Below, piece after piece: positions 43,093-53,234 of a stretch of DNA of 64,000 bases. Numbering within the stretch: position 1 is the first letter of the stretch; each line of letters starts with the position of its first letter. The notes beneath the pieces were generated by a model, which was not told where the DNA came from, did not search any database, and was given only the letters and a program-made list of their open reading frames with translations. A program made the position numbers and the translations under genes. Source of the stretch: Vallitalea pronyensis (lineage in GTDB: Bacteria > Bacillota > Clostridia > Lachnospirales > Vallitaleaceae); the NCBI RefSeq assembly GCF_018141445.1, contig NZ_CP058649.1, forward strand, positions 5,723,001-5,787,000, in the 5' to 3' direction.

Positions 43093-43513
43093 ATGACAAG
43101 GGGACGTTTCGTTTGTCATGTTTTAAATAAAGTCAAGTCAACCATTACGTTAATGAATCAACTAATAGTTATAGGATTAATTAAGAGAAAAAGTTACTGC
43201 TCTCTATATAGTAATACCAAAATAATACCTAGAATAAATTGATACATGTATTAACATAATAGGTTAAAGACAGTATTTGAAATGCTAGAGTAAAAATATG
43301 ACAAACGAAACGTCCCCTTGTCATATACATTACGTCAACTAATAGTTATTGGATTAATTAAAAATCATAAAGAAGAAATAGTTACCGTTCACTATATAGT
43401 AATACAAAGTAATACCTAGAATAAGTAAATGCATGTATTAACATAATAGGTTAAAGACAGTACTTGAAATGCTATAGAGTAAAAATATGACAAACGAAAC
43501 GTCCCCTTGTCAT
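43093..43513. repeat. REP-like palindromes within a tandem 189-bp duplication
   Basis: Units at 43093-43119 (plus orientation), 43298-43324 and 43487-43513 (inverted). The last two end two copies of a roughly 189-bp segment sharing ACTAATAGTTAT.GGATTAATTAA, ACTATATAGTAATAC and CATAATAGGTTAAAGACAGTA. Nothing coding was seen in the gap 43067-43623 besides a short hairpin (about 43516-43556). Confidence 0.75.
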
Positions 43514-43623
43514 AAAAAAAGAGAATCGTGGTGGTTAGACAGGATTCTCTTTTTTATGGTTGGATTTTTTATGTTACTGGTCGTTATATATAAAACCACA
43601 AAAATAGGAATTTGTCAACAACT

Positions 43624-44385
43624 TTATAAATTATGGGTATTTTTTAAATATTTTCTACTGATTGCTAGGCTGTCAAAGGCATCCACTTCGCCAGAGTCTC
43701 GTTCAACTGCGGCATACTTAACACCGGCTTTTTGACAGGCTTCTATGATTTTATTCCAGTTTAAGTTGCCAGAGCCGACTTCGGCAAAAATGGCTTTATC
43801 ATTGACTATACCAAAGTCCTTAAAATGAACCACATCCACTTTGCCTGCCAGCTGGTTAATAAGCTCTACAGGGTTAGCTCCTCCAGCCTGTACCCAATAG
43901 GTATCCAGTAAGAACTGTACATAGTCATTAAACCCTTCTGCCAGTATAGCTAATCCTGTTTTACCGTCATAGCGTTCAAATTCAAAACGATGGTTATGAT
44001 AGACAAAGGTTAAGCCATGCTTCGCCAATTCGCTTCCAATGCTATTTGCCCATGTGGCAAAATGGCTATAGCCTTCTTTATTGCGATATGTTGTTGGCAT
44101 TGAGCCAATACCTATGTAATTACAGCCCCACAGTTTGTGGTAGTTAATGAGGCTATCAAGTTCTTGATCCAGTTGTTCATAACTCATGTGTGTAACGCAT
44201 ATTGTCAGATTATATTCCTTTAATAATGATGCCACATAGTCTGCTTTCTCTTGATCCATATAACCTGCACCTGAAAGTTGTATATAATCATAGCCCATTT
44301 CCTTGACCTTTTTAAAGGTCATGCGCATATCTTCTTTGTTGCCAAGATATTGATGAACAGAATATAATTGTGCTGCTATTTTCAT
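43624..44385 (-). CDS. Sugar phosphate isomerase/epimerase
   Basis: 253 residues, xylose-isomerase-like TIM barrel: KIAAQLYSVHQYL, VYHNHRFEFERYDG, LLDTYWVQAGG, VVHFKDFG and VERDSGEV, which form the metal and substrate site. It is the last gene of the four-gene sugar cluster (47631 to 43624) and resembles the isolated isomerase at 6009-6749. Probably acts on a keto-sugar or keto-inositol made by the oxidoreductases upstream. AAGGAGG precedes the ATG. Confidence 0.82.
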   Translation of the reverse strand: MKIAAQLYSVHQYLGNKEDMRMTFKKVKEMGYDYIQLSGAGYMDQEKADYVASLLKEYNLTICVTHMSYEQLDQELDSLINYHKLWGCNYIGIGSMPTTYRNKEGYSHFATWANSIGSELAKHGLTFVYHNHRFEFERYDGKTGLAILAEGFNDYVQFLLDTYWVQAGGANPVELINQLAGKVDVVHFKDFGIVNDKAIFAEVGSGNLNWNKIIEACQKAGVKYAAVERDSGEVDAFDSLAISRKYLKNTHNL

Positions 44386-44475
44386 CTGCTTTTCCTCCTT
44401 GATTTCTTTATGGATATCATCTATAAAATATTACCCTAATCAACAAGACTATTTATTCCTGCCTACTTAGGCAAT

Positions 44476-45636
44476 TTAAAAAGTGCCATCCACATCTAAC
44501 GTGACCTTTTTAGCTTCTTTAACAAACTTAGAATCTTGAATACGTTGCTGTAATTTCTCATAATAGAGGTCCTCATCCATTGGTAAATCAACCCAACCAT
44601 CAATCCAACTCGAGAGATGCATCGCATTAGATAAGGTTAGACCGTGAATACCTTCTACCCCTGGTGCAAGTAATGTTGTCCCCTTTAAGATGGCATCTGT
44701 AAAATTAATCAGGATACCTACATGGTCTTCAACAATTTTCTTAGCAGGAGGTATCTCACATTTCCAACACTCTGGTTCACCAAACCCACCTGTGAAAGTT
44801 TCATTGAATTCCCTCTCGGGTACTCTTAATCGCCAGAAAGTAACCTTATTGTCTTCAATGACAATCTTTCCACGATCACCAGTAATTTCTAATCGATTGG
44901 TACCTGGGGTATCACTTGTGGATGTAATGAACACGCCTGTAGCACCATTATCATACTCCATATAGGCAGTGACATCATCTTCCACTTCAATATCATGCAT
45001 CTTACCAAACTGGCAGAAAGCACGAACCCTTTTGGGCATACCACATATCCATTGCCATAAATCTAGTTGATGAGGGTCTTGATTTAATAGAACCCCTCCA
45101 CCTTCACCAGCCCAAGTGGCACGCCAGCCACCAGAATCGTAATAACTCTGAGAGCGATACCAATTGGTAATAATCCAGTTGACACGTCGAATCTCACCTA
45201 ACTCACCGCTGTCTACCAACTCTTTCACCTTACGGTAAAACCCTTTGGTTCGCTGATTGTACATGATGCCAAACACCCGATCACTTGCCTCAGCTACCTC
45301 ATTCATTTCACGAACAGCTTTTGTATAAACGCCTGCTGGCTTTTCAATCAGTACATGCTTTCCTGCTTTTATGGCATCAATAGCTATAACTGGATGGTCA
45401 TAATGAGGAGTTGCAACAAAAACAGCATCAATGTTATCATCTTTTAACATCTCATGATAATCACTGTATCGTATAATGTCCTCATACAAGTCTTTACATT
45501 TCTCTAATTTTGCAGGATCATTGTCACATACTGCGTAAACTTCTGCTCCTGGTACGTTATCATGATATAAATTAGACGTATGTGCCGTCCCCATGTTACC
45601 AAACCCAATGATGCAAAAACGAACTTTTTTACCCAT
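44476..45636 (-). CDS. Gfo/Idh/MocA family NAD(P)-dependent oxidoreductase (1)
   Basis: 386 residues. Rossmann motif CIIGFGNMGTAH, catalytic-region EKPAG, then the alpha/beta substrate domain with GGGVLLNQDPHQLDL. It oxidises or reduces a sugar or inositol hydroxyl. The family member substrate cannot be fixed. GGAGG precedes the ATG. Partner of the second oxidoreductase (46609-47631) and two isomerases. Confidence 0.88.
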   Translation of the reverse strand: MGKKVRFCIIGFGNMGTAHTSNLYHDNVPGAEVYAVCDNDPAKLEKCKDLYEDIIRYSDYHEMLKDDNIDAVFVATPHYDHPVIAIDAIKAGKHVLIEKPAGVYTKAVREMNEVAEASDRVFGIMYNQRTKGFYRKVKELVDSGELGEIRRVNWIITNWYRSQSYYDSGGWRATWAGEGGGVLLNQDPHQLDLWQWICGMPKRVRAFCQFGKMHDIEVEDDVTAYMEYDNGATGVFITSTSDTPGTNRLEITGDRGKIVIEDNKVTFWRLRVPEREFNETFTGGFGEPECWKCEIPPAKKIVEDHVGILINFTDAILKGTTLLAPGVEGIHGLTLSNAMHLSSWIDGWVDLPMDEDLYYEKLQQRIQDSKFVKEAKKVTLDVDGTF

Positions 45637-45688
45637 GTCATATCCTCCATTATTTTCATGTATCCCTTATATGTACAAACAGCTAGCC

Positions 45689-46540
45689 TTATACTCTTTC
45701 TAATAATTCTTTTAAAGCTGTAACAGCTACACCAAATTTCCCTGGTCCACTCTCATCCATGGCTTCTTCAACTTGATTATTTTCAAGTTCTGCAAACCCC
45801 TTAAAATTACCTAAATGAGGCTCTAATGATAAAAATCCTTGAAATCCTCTTTCTTTAGCTTCACGAAGAATAACTTCTACCTGTCCATCACCATAGCCTG
45901 CTGGAACAACCTTATGGCCTGCGTATAAGGCATCTTTTATATGGAAATAGACCACATCATCTTTTAATAATGCATAGGCCTGAAGGGTATCCACATCACA
46001 TTGTACAAAATTAGCAAAGTCAAAGATTAATTTAAACTGGTCACTACCAAGAGCCTTCACTAACGTATAACAACGTTCTGCTGTATCCCCATAGATGTCT
46101 TTCTCATTTTCATGTAATAAAACAATGTCTGTACCTTTTGCAGCATCTAAAAAAGCTTGCCATCTAGCAATAACCTCATCCTTATATTGATCAGCCTCTT
46201 CACCTTCTGGTATAAAGAAACTAAACATACGGATGTATGTTGTCTCGAAAATTTTTGCCAATGCTAAGACATGTTTAAATAAAGCTAAATGAGGTTCAAA
46301 GTCATCTGTAATCTTAATCTTGCCAAGTGGTGACCCTATTGCTGATAAATGAATGCCTCTGGCATCTAATTCACCCTTTACAGCTCTCGCCTCTTCTAAA
46401 GTTAGATCCGCTACATTCTTATCATTTACACCCCGCATCTCCATATATTCCATATCATGGGATGCTAATACCTCTAATTGTCCTTCTAGCTCATTGGATG
46501 CTTCATCTGAAAAACCTGATAGTATAAATTGACTCATCAT
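45689..46540 (-). CDS. Sugar phosphate isomerase/epimerase (IolE-like)
   Basis: 283 residues, TIM barrel of the AP-endonuclease-2 group: FILSGFSDEASN, LLHENEKDIYGD, LIFDFANFVQCD, VYFHIKDAL and LSLEPHLG carry the metal ligands. The next in-frame ATG (46537) is as good a start. It lies between two Gfo/Idh/MocA oxidoreductases, matching oxidation followed by isomerisation of a sugar acid or keto-sugar. Confidence 0.82.
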   Translation of the reverse strand: MMSQFILSGFSDEASNELEGQLEVLASHDMEYMEMRGVNDKNVADLTLEEARAVKGELDARGIHLSAIGSPLGKIKITDDFEPHLALFKHVLALAKIFETTYIRMFSFFIPEGEEADQYKDEVIARWQAFLDAAKGTDIVLLHENEKDIYGDTAERCYTLVKALGSDQFKLIFDFANFVQCDVDTLQAYALLKDDVVYFHIKDALYAGHKVVPAGYGDGQVEVILREAKERGFQGFLSLEPHLGNFKGFAELENNQVEEAMDESGPGKFGVAVTALKELLERV

Positions 46541-46608
46541 GATCTCCTCCTTGGATTTTTATACATATTATGCTGTCTTATATATTATTTATATATTGCA
46601 TATATTGT

Positions 46609-47631
46609 TTAGTGTTTAAAATAGTAGTCCTCTCCAGTCTTACTGGACTGATAGATGCCTTGAACGATTTCCAAGGTCTTTAAACCTTCTGAGATATCTG
46701 TAGCTATTTTGTCCCCCTTCACAATAGCCTCATAAGCCTTCTTAATCAATAATCCATGACTATTACCCCAGTAGGATTTTCCATTTCTTACTTTTTCATC
46801 ATGTATGATCTGTCTATAACCTTGGCCTTTGTCTAACCATAATCCATTATCCATCAACCTGAGCTTAGCTTTTTCTCCCAGAATTTCCATTTCAATTGCT
46901 GAATTGTCCACATAATTATTGGTGCCATAAAAAATACCAACAGCTCCACTGTCATAGGTAATGGTAGCCTCTGCTGTATCGTCTACTTCAATGTAATCTT
47001 CTAATAAGCGTGTATCCATATGACCTTTTATTTTCTTCATAGGACCACCTAGCCATCGCATAAGGTCCAGGACATGTATGGCTTGGTTAATGAGTAGTCC
47101 CCCTCCTTCTGTTTTCCATTTTCCCCGCCAATCTGCCTGCTCATAATAAGCACTATCCCGTGACCATGTTACAACAGCTTTTATGCCTTTAATAGCACCT
47201 AATTGATCTGAATTAATCAAGTGCTTTGCTTCTATTGAAGAAGGATTCAAGCGGTTCTGAAACACGGTAGCCACTTGCCTATGATGTCTTTTGGCTAATC
47301 GCTCCAGATCCCTTGCATCTTCAACATGAATGGTAACGGGTTTCTCCAGTACCACATGTTTACCTGCTTCAATTGCTTTCTTTGTCATAGGATAATGAAG
47401 ATAATGAGGTGTTAGAATATGCACCACTTGAACCCTATCGTCCTGTAATACTTCGTCTATATCCACACCATAGTCACATCCATACGTCTTGGCCAAAGCC
47501 TTTGCTTTTGGTTCGTCAACATCCACCAGGTATAAAAGTTCTGCCTGTTCCATTTCCAAGATTGATTGTATATGGTTATTGGCGATAATACCACATCCAA
47601 TAACCGCTACGCCCATTATATGCTGCTCCAT
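46609..47631 (-). CDS. Gfo/Idh/MocA family NAD(P)-dependent oxidoreductase (2)
   Basis: 340 residues. AVIGCGIIANNHIQSI (Rossmann), VLEKPVT, and GGGLLINQAIHVLDLMRWLGG in the substrate domain. First gene of the sugar cluster; GGAGGG precedes the ATG. Divergent from an AraC regulator 172 bases away, which probably controls the cluster. Confidence 0.88.
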   Translation of the reverse strand: MEQHIMGVAVIGCGIIANNHIQSILEMEQAELLYLVDVDEPKAKALAKTYGCDYGVDIDEVLQDDRVQVVHILTPHYLHYPMTKKAIEAGKHVVLEKPVTIHVEDARDLERLAKRHHRQVATVFQNRLNPSSIEAKHLINSDQLGAIKGIKAVVTWSRDSAYYEQADWRGKWKTEGGGLLINQAIHVLDLMRWLGGPMKKIKGHMDTRLLEDYIEVDDTAEATITYDSGAVGIFYGTNNYVDNSAIEMEILGEKAKLRLMDNGLWLDKGQGYRQIIHDEKVRNGKSYWGNSHGLLIKKAYEAIVKGDKIATDISEGLKTLEIVQGIYQSSKTGEDYYFKH

Positions 47632-47803
47632 TTGCTTCCCTCCACGATTGTGTTGTTCTATTGAGACACATACTTGATGTATACCTTTCTCTTACAACCC
47701 CATCATAGTATATAATACCTTATAATTCTATGACATTTTTGCTTTCCATATTGCAAATATTGCTTTATAATATATTTAGGTGATGTGTAAAGGAGGGTGA
47801 ACG

Positions 47804-48661
47804 ATGAATCAATATCAAGAAACCAATCAAAAACCGGATTTTATCTATTTTCATTCAAAATCCGTTGGGGAATATAAGATATTCGTACATACTCATAATC
47901 TGTATGAACTCTATCTCTGCGTATCGGATAATATCAATTACATCATTAATGGACATCACTATGAACTTCATAAGTATGATTTAGTCATGACGAATAAACA
48001 TGAAGCCCACAAGCCGTCTACCCGAACAAATGGTATCTATGAACGGAAGATTATTCAATTTAGAAAAGACTTTCTAAAAGACATTTTTATTGGTGAAGAC
48101 CACCCTATGGATTTATTTGACAGTCGGCAGTCAGGTCACCATAATATCATTAAATCCAATGATGTTCTACAGTATGATCTTATCCACTATTTTAAAGAAA
48201 TTGATCGTTTTTATGGACATCCTTACCCAAAATCCAATACGATCATGGTCAAAACCTTATTGTTGCAATTGATTACACAACTGAACAATATTGTTCATGA
48301 ACACGAGCACCTACAACAAAAAAGCCTAGACCAAGAGAATGAACTACTGTGGACCATTCAGAAATACATTGTGAACCACATGGAACAAACCATTACGTTA
48401 GACTTTTTATCCGAAAAATACTTTATCAATAAATATTATCTCTGCCATGCTTTCAAAAAGAGGTTTAACATGACCATTTTGGAATATCAGCATTTACAGC
48501 GGTTAGAAAAAGCAAAACACCTGCTTCTTGAGGGTATTCCCATTACCCAAATATGCTATTTAGTGGGTTTTAATGATTACTCAAACTTCTATAAGAAATT
48601 CAAAAGAATTGTAGGTTTATCACCCAAGCAATATGTTCAAAACCATGTTCAAATTAAATAA
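47804..48661 (+). CDS. AraC family transcriptional regulator (cupin type)
   Basis: 285 residues. N-terminal cupin (HNLYELYLCVSDNINYIINGHHYEL) and C-terminal double helix-turn-helix (FLSEKYFINKYYLCHAFKKRFN, ITQICYLVGFNDYSNFYKKFKRIVGLSPKQY). GGAGGGTG precedes the ATG. Divergent from the oxidoreductase/isomerase cluster and likely its sugar-responsive activator. Confidence 0.9.
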   Translation: MNQYQETNQKPDFIYFHSKSVGEYKIFVHTHNLYELYLCVSDNINYIINGHHYELHKYDLVMTNKHEAHKPSTRTNGIYERKIIQFRKDFLKDIFIGEDHPMDLFDSRQSGHHNIIKSNDVLQYDLIHYFKEIDRFYGHPYPKSNTIMVKTLLLQLITQLNNIVHEHEHLQQKSLDQENELLWTIQKYIVNHMEQTITLDFLSEKYFINKYYLCHAFKKRFNMTILEYQHLQRLEKAKHLLLEGIPITQICYLVGFNDYSNFYKKFKRIVGLSPKQYVQNHVQIK

Positions 48662-48762
48662 ATGCAGCATCATGAATATATGTTCACGATGCTGCACATC
48701 CTTGATTACTATAAAAAAACCATGTCATGTATACAGGGTATCACCATCTACACAGACAATAT

Positions 48763-49926
48763 CTAGCGCTGTAATTTTACTAAATAAGTACCTATGGCTA
48801 AAAACACACAGCCCATACCTAACAACACGACAATTGGCAAGATGGCCACATCAAAGCCCCGGCCATACATAATCATTTTCTCTATACCTTCTACAGCCCA
48901 TTTCTGAGGTGTAAAATTAGCAATGGTCAACAATGCCTTGGATTGAATCATCTCAAGAGGCCACATACAACCACCTAGCATAGAAGTACTGACAATGATA
49001 ACAGGTGTGATGGAGGATAGTTGCTGCATATTCTTAACCAATGAAGCCACGACTAACCCCAGACAAGTGGAAGCAAAAACAAAAGCGGCTAGGATAAGGA
49101 CCACACCCAAATCACTGTTTCCCCAATCCATTTTGAAGACAAATTTTCCACCATAAATCATGACAAACACATTGGCCATACCCACCAGTAACGCCACCAC
49201 CAGATTGCCAGCTAGTATAGATAGATGGCTTATAGGCGAAACTAACTGTCGCTGCCATACAAAATTCACTTTTTCATCCACAATACTACCTATACCGAAA
49301 AAGGTGAGAAACATGGAAAAGAATATGGTGAAACCTGTTAAGGAATGCTTCAAATTACTATACCCTGTATTTGTATTTTCACCATCAATAAAGGATGTTT
49401 GGGTTTTATAATAAACCTTGCTGTTTCGTAGGGTATTCATCTCACCACTGACCTCTTGTTTTAGCACATTTTTCTGAACCGCTACACCTTTATCGATTAA
49501 ATAGCTATAGATGTTATCACCTAGTTGTATATCGTTCACCAATGTACTCATCTGACCTCTTAGAATGTTCTGTAACATCACCGTCTCATTGCTTGGTTTC
49601 GTTGATATAATACCAACTTGAATAAATTGGTCTGTATCTTCGATGAGTATTGCGCCTACCCCTTTTGAGTTTTCTAACCTCTGAACGGCATCATCATAGG
49701 ATAGTACCGTAAATGCCATCAATGGTGATTCTTGTACCCGCTCGATTAATAATGCAGCATCTTCATTACTTGCCTGATTGACAATATAAGCTTGGGGCCT
49801 ATATTGGCCACCGGAAAAAGCAATACCAAAAATAGCAGTAAAGATAAGCATCATGGCAACAAAGCCCAGTAAGATGGGTAATTGTTTTTTATAATCCAGG
49901 AGTTTAACACGTATCATTGCCCACAT
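48763..49926 (-). CDS. ABC-2 type exporter permease (2)
   Basis: 387 residues. One N-terminal helix, a large extracytoplasmic domain (about residues 40-210) and five C-terminal helices, the YhgE/NatB/ABC2_membrane_3 layout. GGAGG lies inside the end of the preceding permease gene, so translation is coupled. It forms a heterodimeric exporter with the next upstream permease and the ATPase. A T-rich hairpin region follows at 48663-48700. Confidence 0.85.
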   Translation of the reverse strand: MWAMIRVKLLDYKKQLPILLGFVAMMLIFTAIFGIAFSGGQYRPQAYIVNQASNEDAALLIERVQESPLMAFTVLSYDDAVQRLENSKGVGAILIEDTDQFIQVGIISTKPSNETVMLQNILRGQMSTLVNDIQLGDNIYSYLIDKGVAVQKNVLKQEVSGEMNTLRNSKVYYKTQTSFIDGENTNTGYSNLKHSLTGFTIFFSMFLTFFGIGSIVDEKVNFVWQRQLVSPISHLSILAGNLVVALLVGMANVFVMIYGGKFVFKMDWGNSDLGVVLILAAFVFASTCLGLVVASLVKNMQQLSSITPVIIVSTSMLGGCMWPLEMIQSKALLTIANFTPQKWAVEGIEKMIMYGRGFDVAILPIVVLLGMGCVFLAIGTYLVKLQR

Positions 49927-49927
49927 A

Positions 49928-51271
49928 TTAAATAGCCTCCCTTCGGTTCTTTAGGACCACTGTTGCTAAGACAAGGAATACGAGGCTCATAACACCCAGT
50001 ATACCCATGTATTGCGTTAAATCGTGAAGTGATGCCCCTTCCATAATCCCTGTATACATTTTAATGGCTATACCATTAATGGCAAGATAGGATAGATCCT
50101 GCATGAATTTTGGTAGAATCTCAACAGGTAAGAAACTGCCACCTAACAATGCCATGACTTGAATAATTGCCGATTCAAAGATGTTAGCAATGCGAAAATT
50201 ATTGCTTCTAAATGTTATAGCGGCTACTAGTAAACCAATACTGGCTACTGTAAAGCTGCTTAACAGAACAGTTATGGCGACTAATCCCCAATTGCCCCAA
50301 TAGATTTTTAGTACCCATCTAGAATACGCAATCATCACAACAGATTGTAATATGGCTACAATGCATATCATCAGAAATGTACTGGTGAGGATCTTCTGAA
50401 AGGAAACACCTGCTACTTGATTTCTCTGTAACGTAATCTCTTTTTTCTCTTCTAAGATTTGACGGCCGCCGTAGCCTGCACTATAGAGTATAAACATGGC
50501 CATAATGGCTGCTGCATAATACTGAAAACTGGTCAGCTGTTTTTTCTCTTCGATACCCACTTGCTTAATGTCCATATCCGTATCGATGACAGACATCATG
50601 GTTTTCTGGGCAATATCTGCTGCTACTTCATATATTTTATCTTCCTCTGTATACGCTAATATGGTGTCCATTGTGATGACTTTGCTTAACGCATTGTTGT
50701 TCATAGATTGTGCAAATCCATCTACCAGTGCTTCAACAATACCACCTTTTAACTGATTACTGGTTCGTTTCAGTACCTGGGTTTCCACAATATTTCTAGA
50801 GGGTGTCAAAAAATTCATATAGCTGTGATAGAGGTAGCCATCTGGAAGTATGACCACTGCATCTACTTCTTTGTTTTTCAACATCTCCCTGGCTGTGGTT
50901 TCATTTTCAATGGTATAGGACATAATGTCCTTGATATTATCACTCTCTAAAAACTGAAAGAAAATCTCTTCCGGATCAAGTTCATCCATGGCTTCCAATA
51001 ATAACTTTTTTGTGTCATCATCTATTCCCATAGAAATAGTACCTGATTGTATATTTTTTTCAAAACGTGTTAGGTCAACCTCTGGGTTATAATTCTTGAC
51101 CACTGCTATTTTGATACCACTGATGGAGCGCTCACTTACACCAAACATGCTATTTAAGGAAAATCCCAAGATGGTCATCAGCACAATAGGCATAATCAGT
51201 ATAATAATGAGTAACTTTTTATCATATAAAATTTTCTTAACATCCTTTTGAAGAATATAGCCTATCTTCAT
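49928..51271 (-). CDS. ABC-2 type exporter permease (1)
   Basis: 447 residues with the same layout as its neighbour: N-terminal helix (IIILIMPIVLMTILGFSL), long outer domain, five or six C-terminal helices. Related to NatB-like and YfiM/LnrN-type permeases. Pairs with the permease downstream. Substrate unknown; such systems export drugs, lipopeptides or sodium. Confidence 0.85.
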   Translation of the reverse strand: MKIGYILQKDVKKILYDKKLLIIILIMPIVLMTILGFSLNSMFGVSERSISGIKIAVVKNYNPEVDLTRFEKNIQSGTISMGIDDDTKKLLLEAMDELDPEEIFFQFLESDNIKDIMSYTIENETTAREMLKNKEVDAVVILPDGYLYHSYMNFLTPSRNIVETQVLKRTSNQLKGGIVEALVDGFAQSMNNNALSKVITMDTILAYTEEDKIYEVAADIAQKTMMSVIDTDMDIKQVGIEEKKQLTSFQYYAAAIMAMFILYSAGYGGRQILEEKKEITLQRNQVAGVSFQKILTSTFLMICIVAILQSVVMIAYSRWVLKIYWGNWGLVAITVLLSSFTVASIGLLVAAITFRSNNFRIANIFESAIIQVMALLGGSFLPVEILPKFMQDLSYLAINGIAIKMYTGIMEGASLHDLTQYMGILGVMSLVFLVLATVVLKNRREAI

Positions 51272-51298
51272 GATACGTATACACCTTCTTTCTTGTGC

Positions 51299-52234
51299 CT
51301 AATCCCTTAGTGCTTTTCCAGTCAGATGGAGAAAGACTGCCTCTAAGTTAGGTTCCTTTATGTCCACTGCATGGATTTCTGTACTGGTTTGACTCAGTAC
51401 ATCAATGATACGTTTAAAGACCTGCTTGCTTTTTTGAACTTTTACCACAATGGTATCTTCATGAGTCGTTACATCGTTGACATCTTCTATGTCCTTTATG
51501 GATTGCAACAACGTTTCATTTATGGTATCAATTTTAATATGAATCTGCTTTTCATCATTAATGAGCCCTACTAACTCTTCTTTGGTACCTTTTGCAATGA
51601 TTTTTCCATTATCCATAATACAGATGGTATTACAGAGGTATTCTACCTCTTCCATATAATGACTGGTATAGATGACGGTCATGCCTTCCTTATTCAATGC
51701 TAATACCGTATCAAGAATATGTTTTCTTGACTGAGGGTCAATACCTACGGTAGGTTCATCCATAATAATGAGTTCGGGTTTATGAAGAAGTGCTGCACCG
51801 ATATTCAGCCTTCGCTTCATACCTCCTGAGTAATTATCCACTTTACTGCCTAGACGTTCTGTAATGCCTATAATTTCTGATACTTCTTTAATTCTTTGCT
51901 TCAGAAGCTTACCATTTAAACCATATGCTCTCCCCCAGAACTCAAGGTTTTCTCGACCATTAAGATTGGGGTATAGTGCAATTTCTTGGGGTACATAACC
52001 CAGTTTTTTTTGTATGGCCTGTGGTTTTTTAATAATATCCTTATCTTGATACAAAATCGTACCGCTATCGGGTTTAATCAGCGTAGAAATCATGGAAATA
52101 GTGGTGGATTTACCAGCACCATTAGGTCCTAGAAGTCCTAAGATTTCACCTTTGTTAATATCAAATGAAATATTATCTACTGCTTTGATTTGCTTAAAAT
52201 ACTTTTTTATTTCTCGTACTTGTAAAATTCCCAT
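51299..52234 (-). CDS. ABC transporter ATP-binding protein, NatA/DRA family
   Basis: 311 residues. Walker A GLLGPNGAGKSTT, signature YSGGMKRRL, Walker B LIIMDEPTVGID, and a C-terminal regulatory extension of about 80 residues typical of ABC-2 exporters. Its start overlaps the lipoprotein gene by 28 bases, with AGGAGG inside that gene. Confidence 0.93.
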   Translation of the reverse strand: MGILQVREIKKYFKQIKAVDNISFDINKGEILGLLGPNGAGKSTTISMISTLIKPDSGTILYQDKDIIKKPQAIQKKLGYVPQEIALYPNLNGRENLEFWGRAYGLNGKLLKQRIKEVSEIIGITERLGSKVDNYSGGMKRRLNIGAALLHKPELIIMDEPTVGIDPQSRKHILDTVLALNKEGMTVIYTSHYMEEVEYLCNTICIMDNGKIIAKGTKEELVGLINDEKQIHIKIDTINETLLQSIKDIEDVNDVTTHEDTIVVKVQKSKQVFKRIIDVLSQTSTEIHAVDIKEPNLEAVFLHLTGKALRD

Positions 52235-53157
52235 GTCTTGCCTCCTATTTTTAATGACCAGGGTATGTCGTCCATACTTTCTAGGCCTTCCATTTCAATG
52301 ACGTCTTCTTCTTTCATTTCTGGTAAGACAATGTCCTGCTCTTTTCCTATTTCCCAGTTTTGCTTTTCTACGATAATATCCATGGTTTCCATTTTCCCAT
52401 TAGAGATTTCTTCCATATCAAGACACATGGATAATGTTTCTTTAATCACATAACCATCAAAATCAATATAAATGGTCAATTGAAAATCCTTAATGTCTGT
52501 ATGTTCTATACCAGACTTCATCATGCTGACAAGTTCTTCTCTATCCATATTAGATTCCAAATAATTCTCAATAAAGCCGTCGCTCATCAATAACGTTATC
52601 ACTTCATTACCAAAGATTTTCAACTGGTTCTCTGTTAAAGAAATGGTCACCACTTTTGCCTTTACCTGACCTTCAGCAGAATCAATAATGGTATTTTCAC
52701 CTTGTACCACATCTTCTTCTTCTAACATGTTTAACCATCTGCTGGATATGCCTGCAAAAGGGTTACTGGTCTGCTTAGCATTATCCTCAACAATAAGAAA
52801 CTTTTTGATAATGGGTAAACGCACATAGCGTTTTTCACCCTCTTGATAATAATGATAATCCATCCCTGCTCCGCCAATATTGGTATACATATCTGCAGCA
52901 ATTTTCTTTTCATCCATATTATATTGCAGGGTCATATCAAATCGTAAGTCATTATACTCGGACATTTCTGCAATTTCATCAATGCTCAACTGATCTTCGC
53001 CAAATGTGACTTTGGAGGATACATGTATGGACGTCTTGCCGCTTTTATATGCTTGTGTTTTTTCTGATGCTTTTATATAGTCTTCATAAGCCTTCTGAGA
53101 ACATCCTGTGACCGACATGACCGCCATCAGCATCATGACAACAACTATTTTTTTCAT
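52207..53157 (-). CDS. Lipoprotein of the exporter operon, DUF6612-like
   Basis: About 316 residues. Lipobox SVTGC near residue 20 followed by a beta-rich domain with alternating strands (YYQEGEKRYVRLP, LTIYIDFDGYVIKETL). It recalls LolA/LppX-like lipid-binding lipoproteins seen as DUF6612 in Firmicutes; the family call is tentative. GAGGAAGG fits the ATG at 53157; the longer frame from 53190 is unlikely. Probably works with the exporter or in sensing envelope stress. Confidence 0.65.
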   Translation of the reverse strand: MKKIVVVMMLMAVMSVTGCSQKAYEDYIKASEKTQAYKSGKTSIHVSSKVTFGEDQLSIDEIAEMSEYNDLRFDMTLQYNMDEKKIAADMYTNIGGAGMDYHYYQEGEKRYVRLPIIKKFLIVEDNAKQTSNPFAGISSRWLNMLEEEDVVQGENTIIDSAEGQVKAKVVTISLTENQLKIFGNEVITLLMSDGFIENYLESNMDREELVSMMKSGIEHTDIKDFQLTIYIDFDGYVIKETLSMCLDMEEISNGKMETMDIIVEKQNWEIGKEQDIVLPEMKEEDVIEMEGLESMDDIPWSLKIGGKTWEFYKYEK

Positions 53158-53234
53158 TATAAACACCTTCCTCATTTTTAATACAAACATTTATGTTTAT
53201 CCCTACTCCTTGGAAAACATTGGTTGAATGGCTC

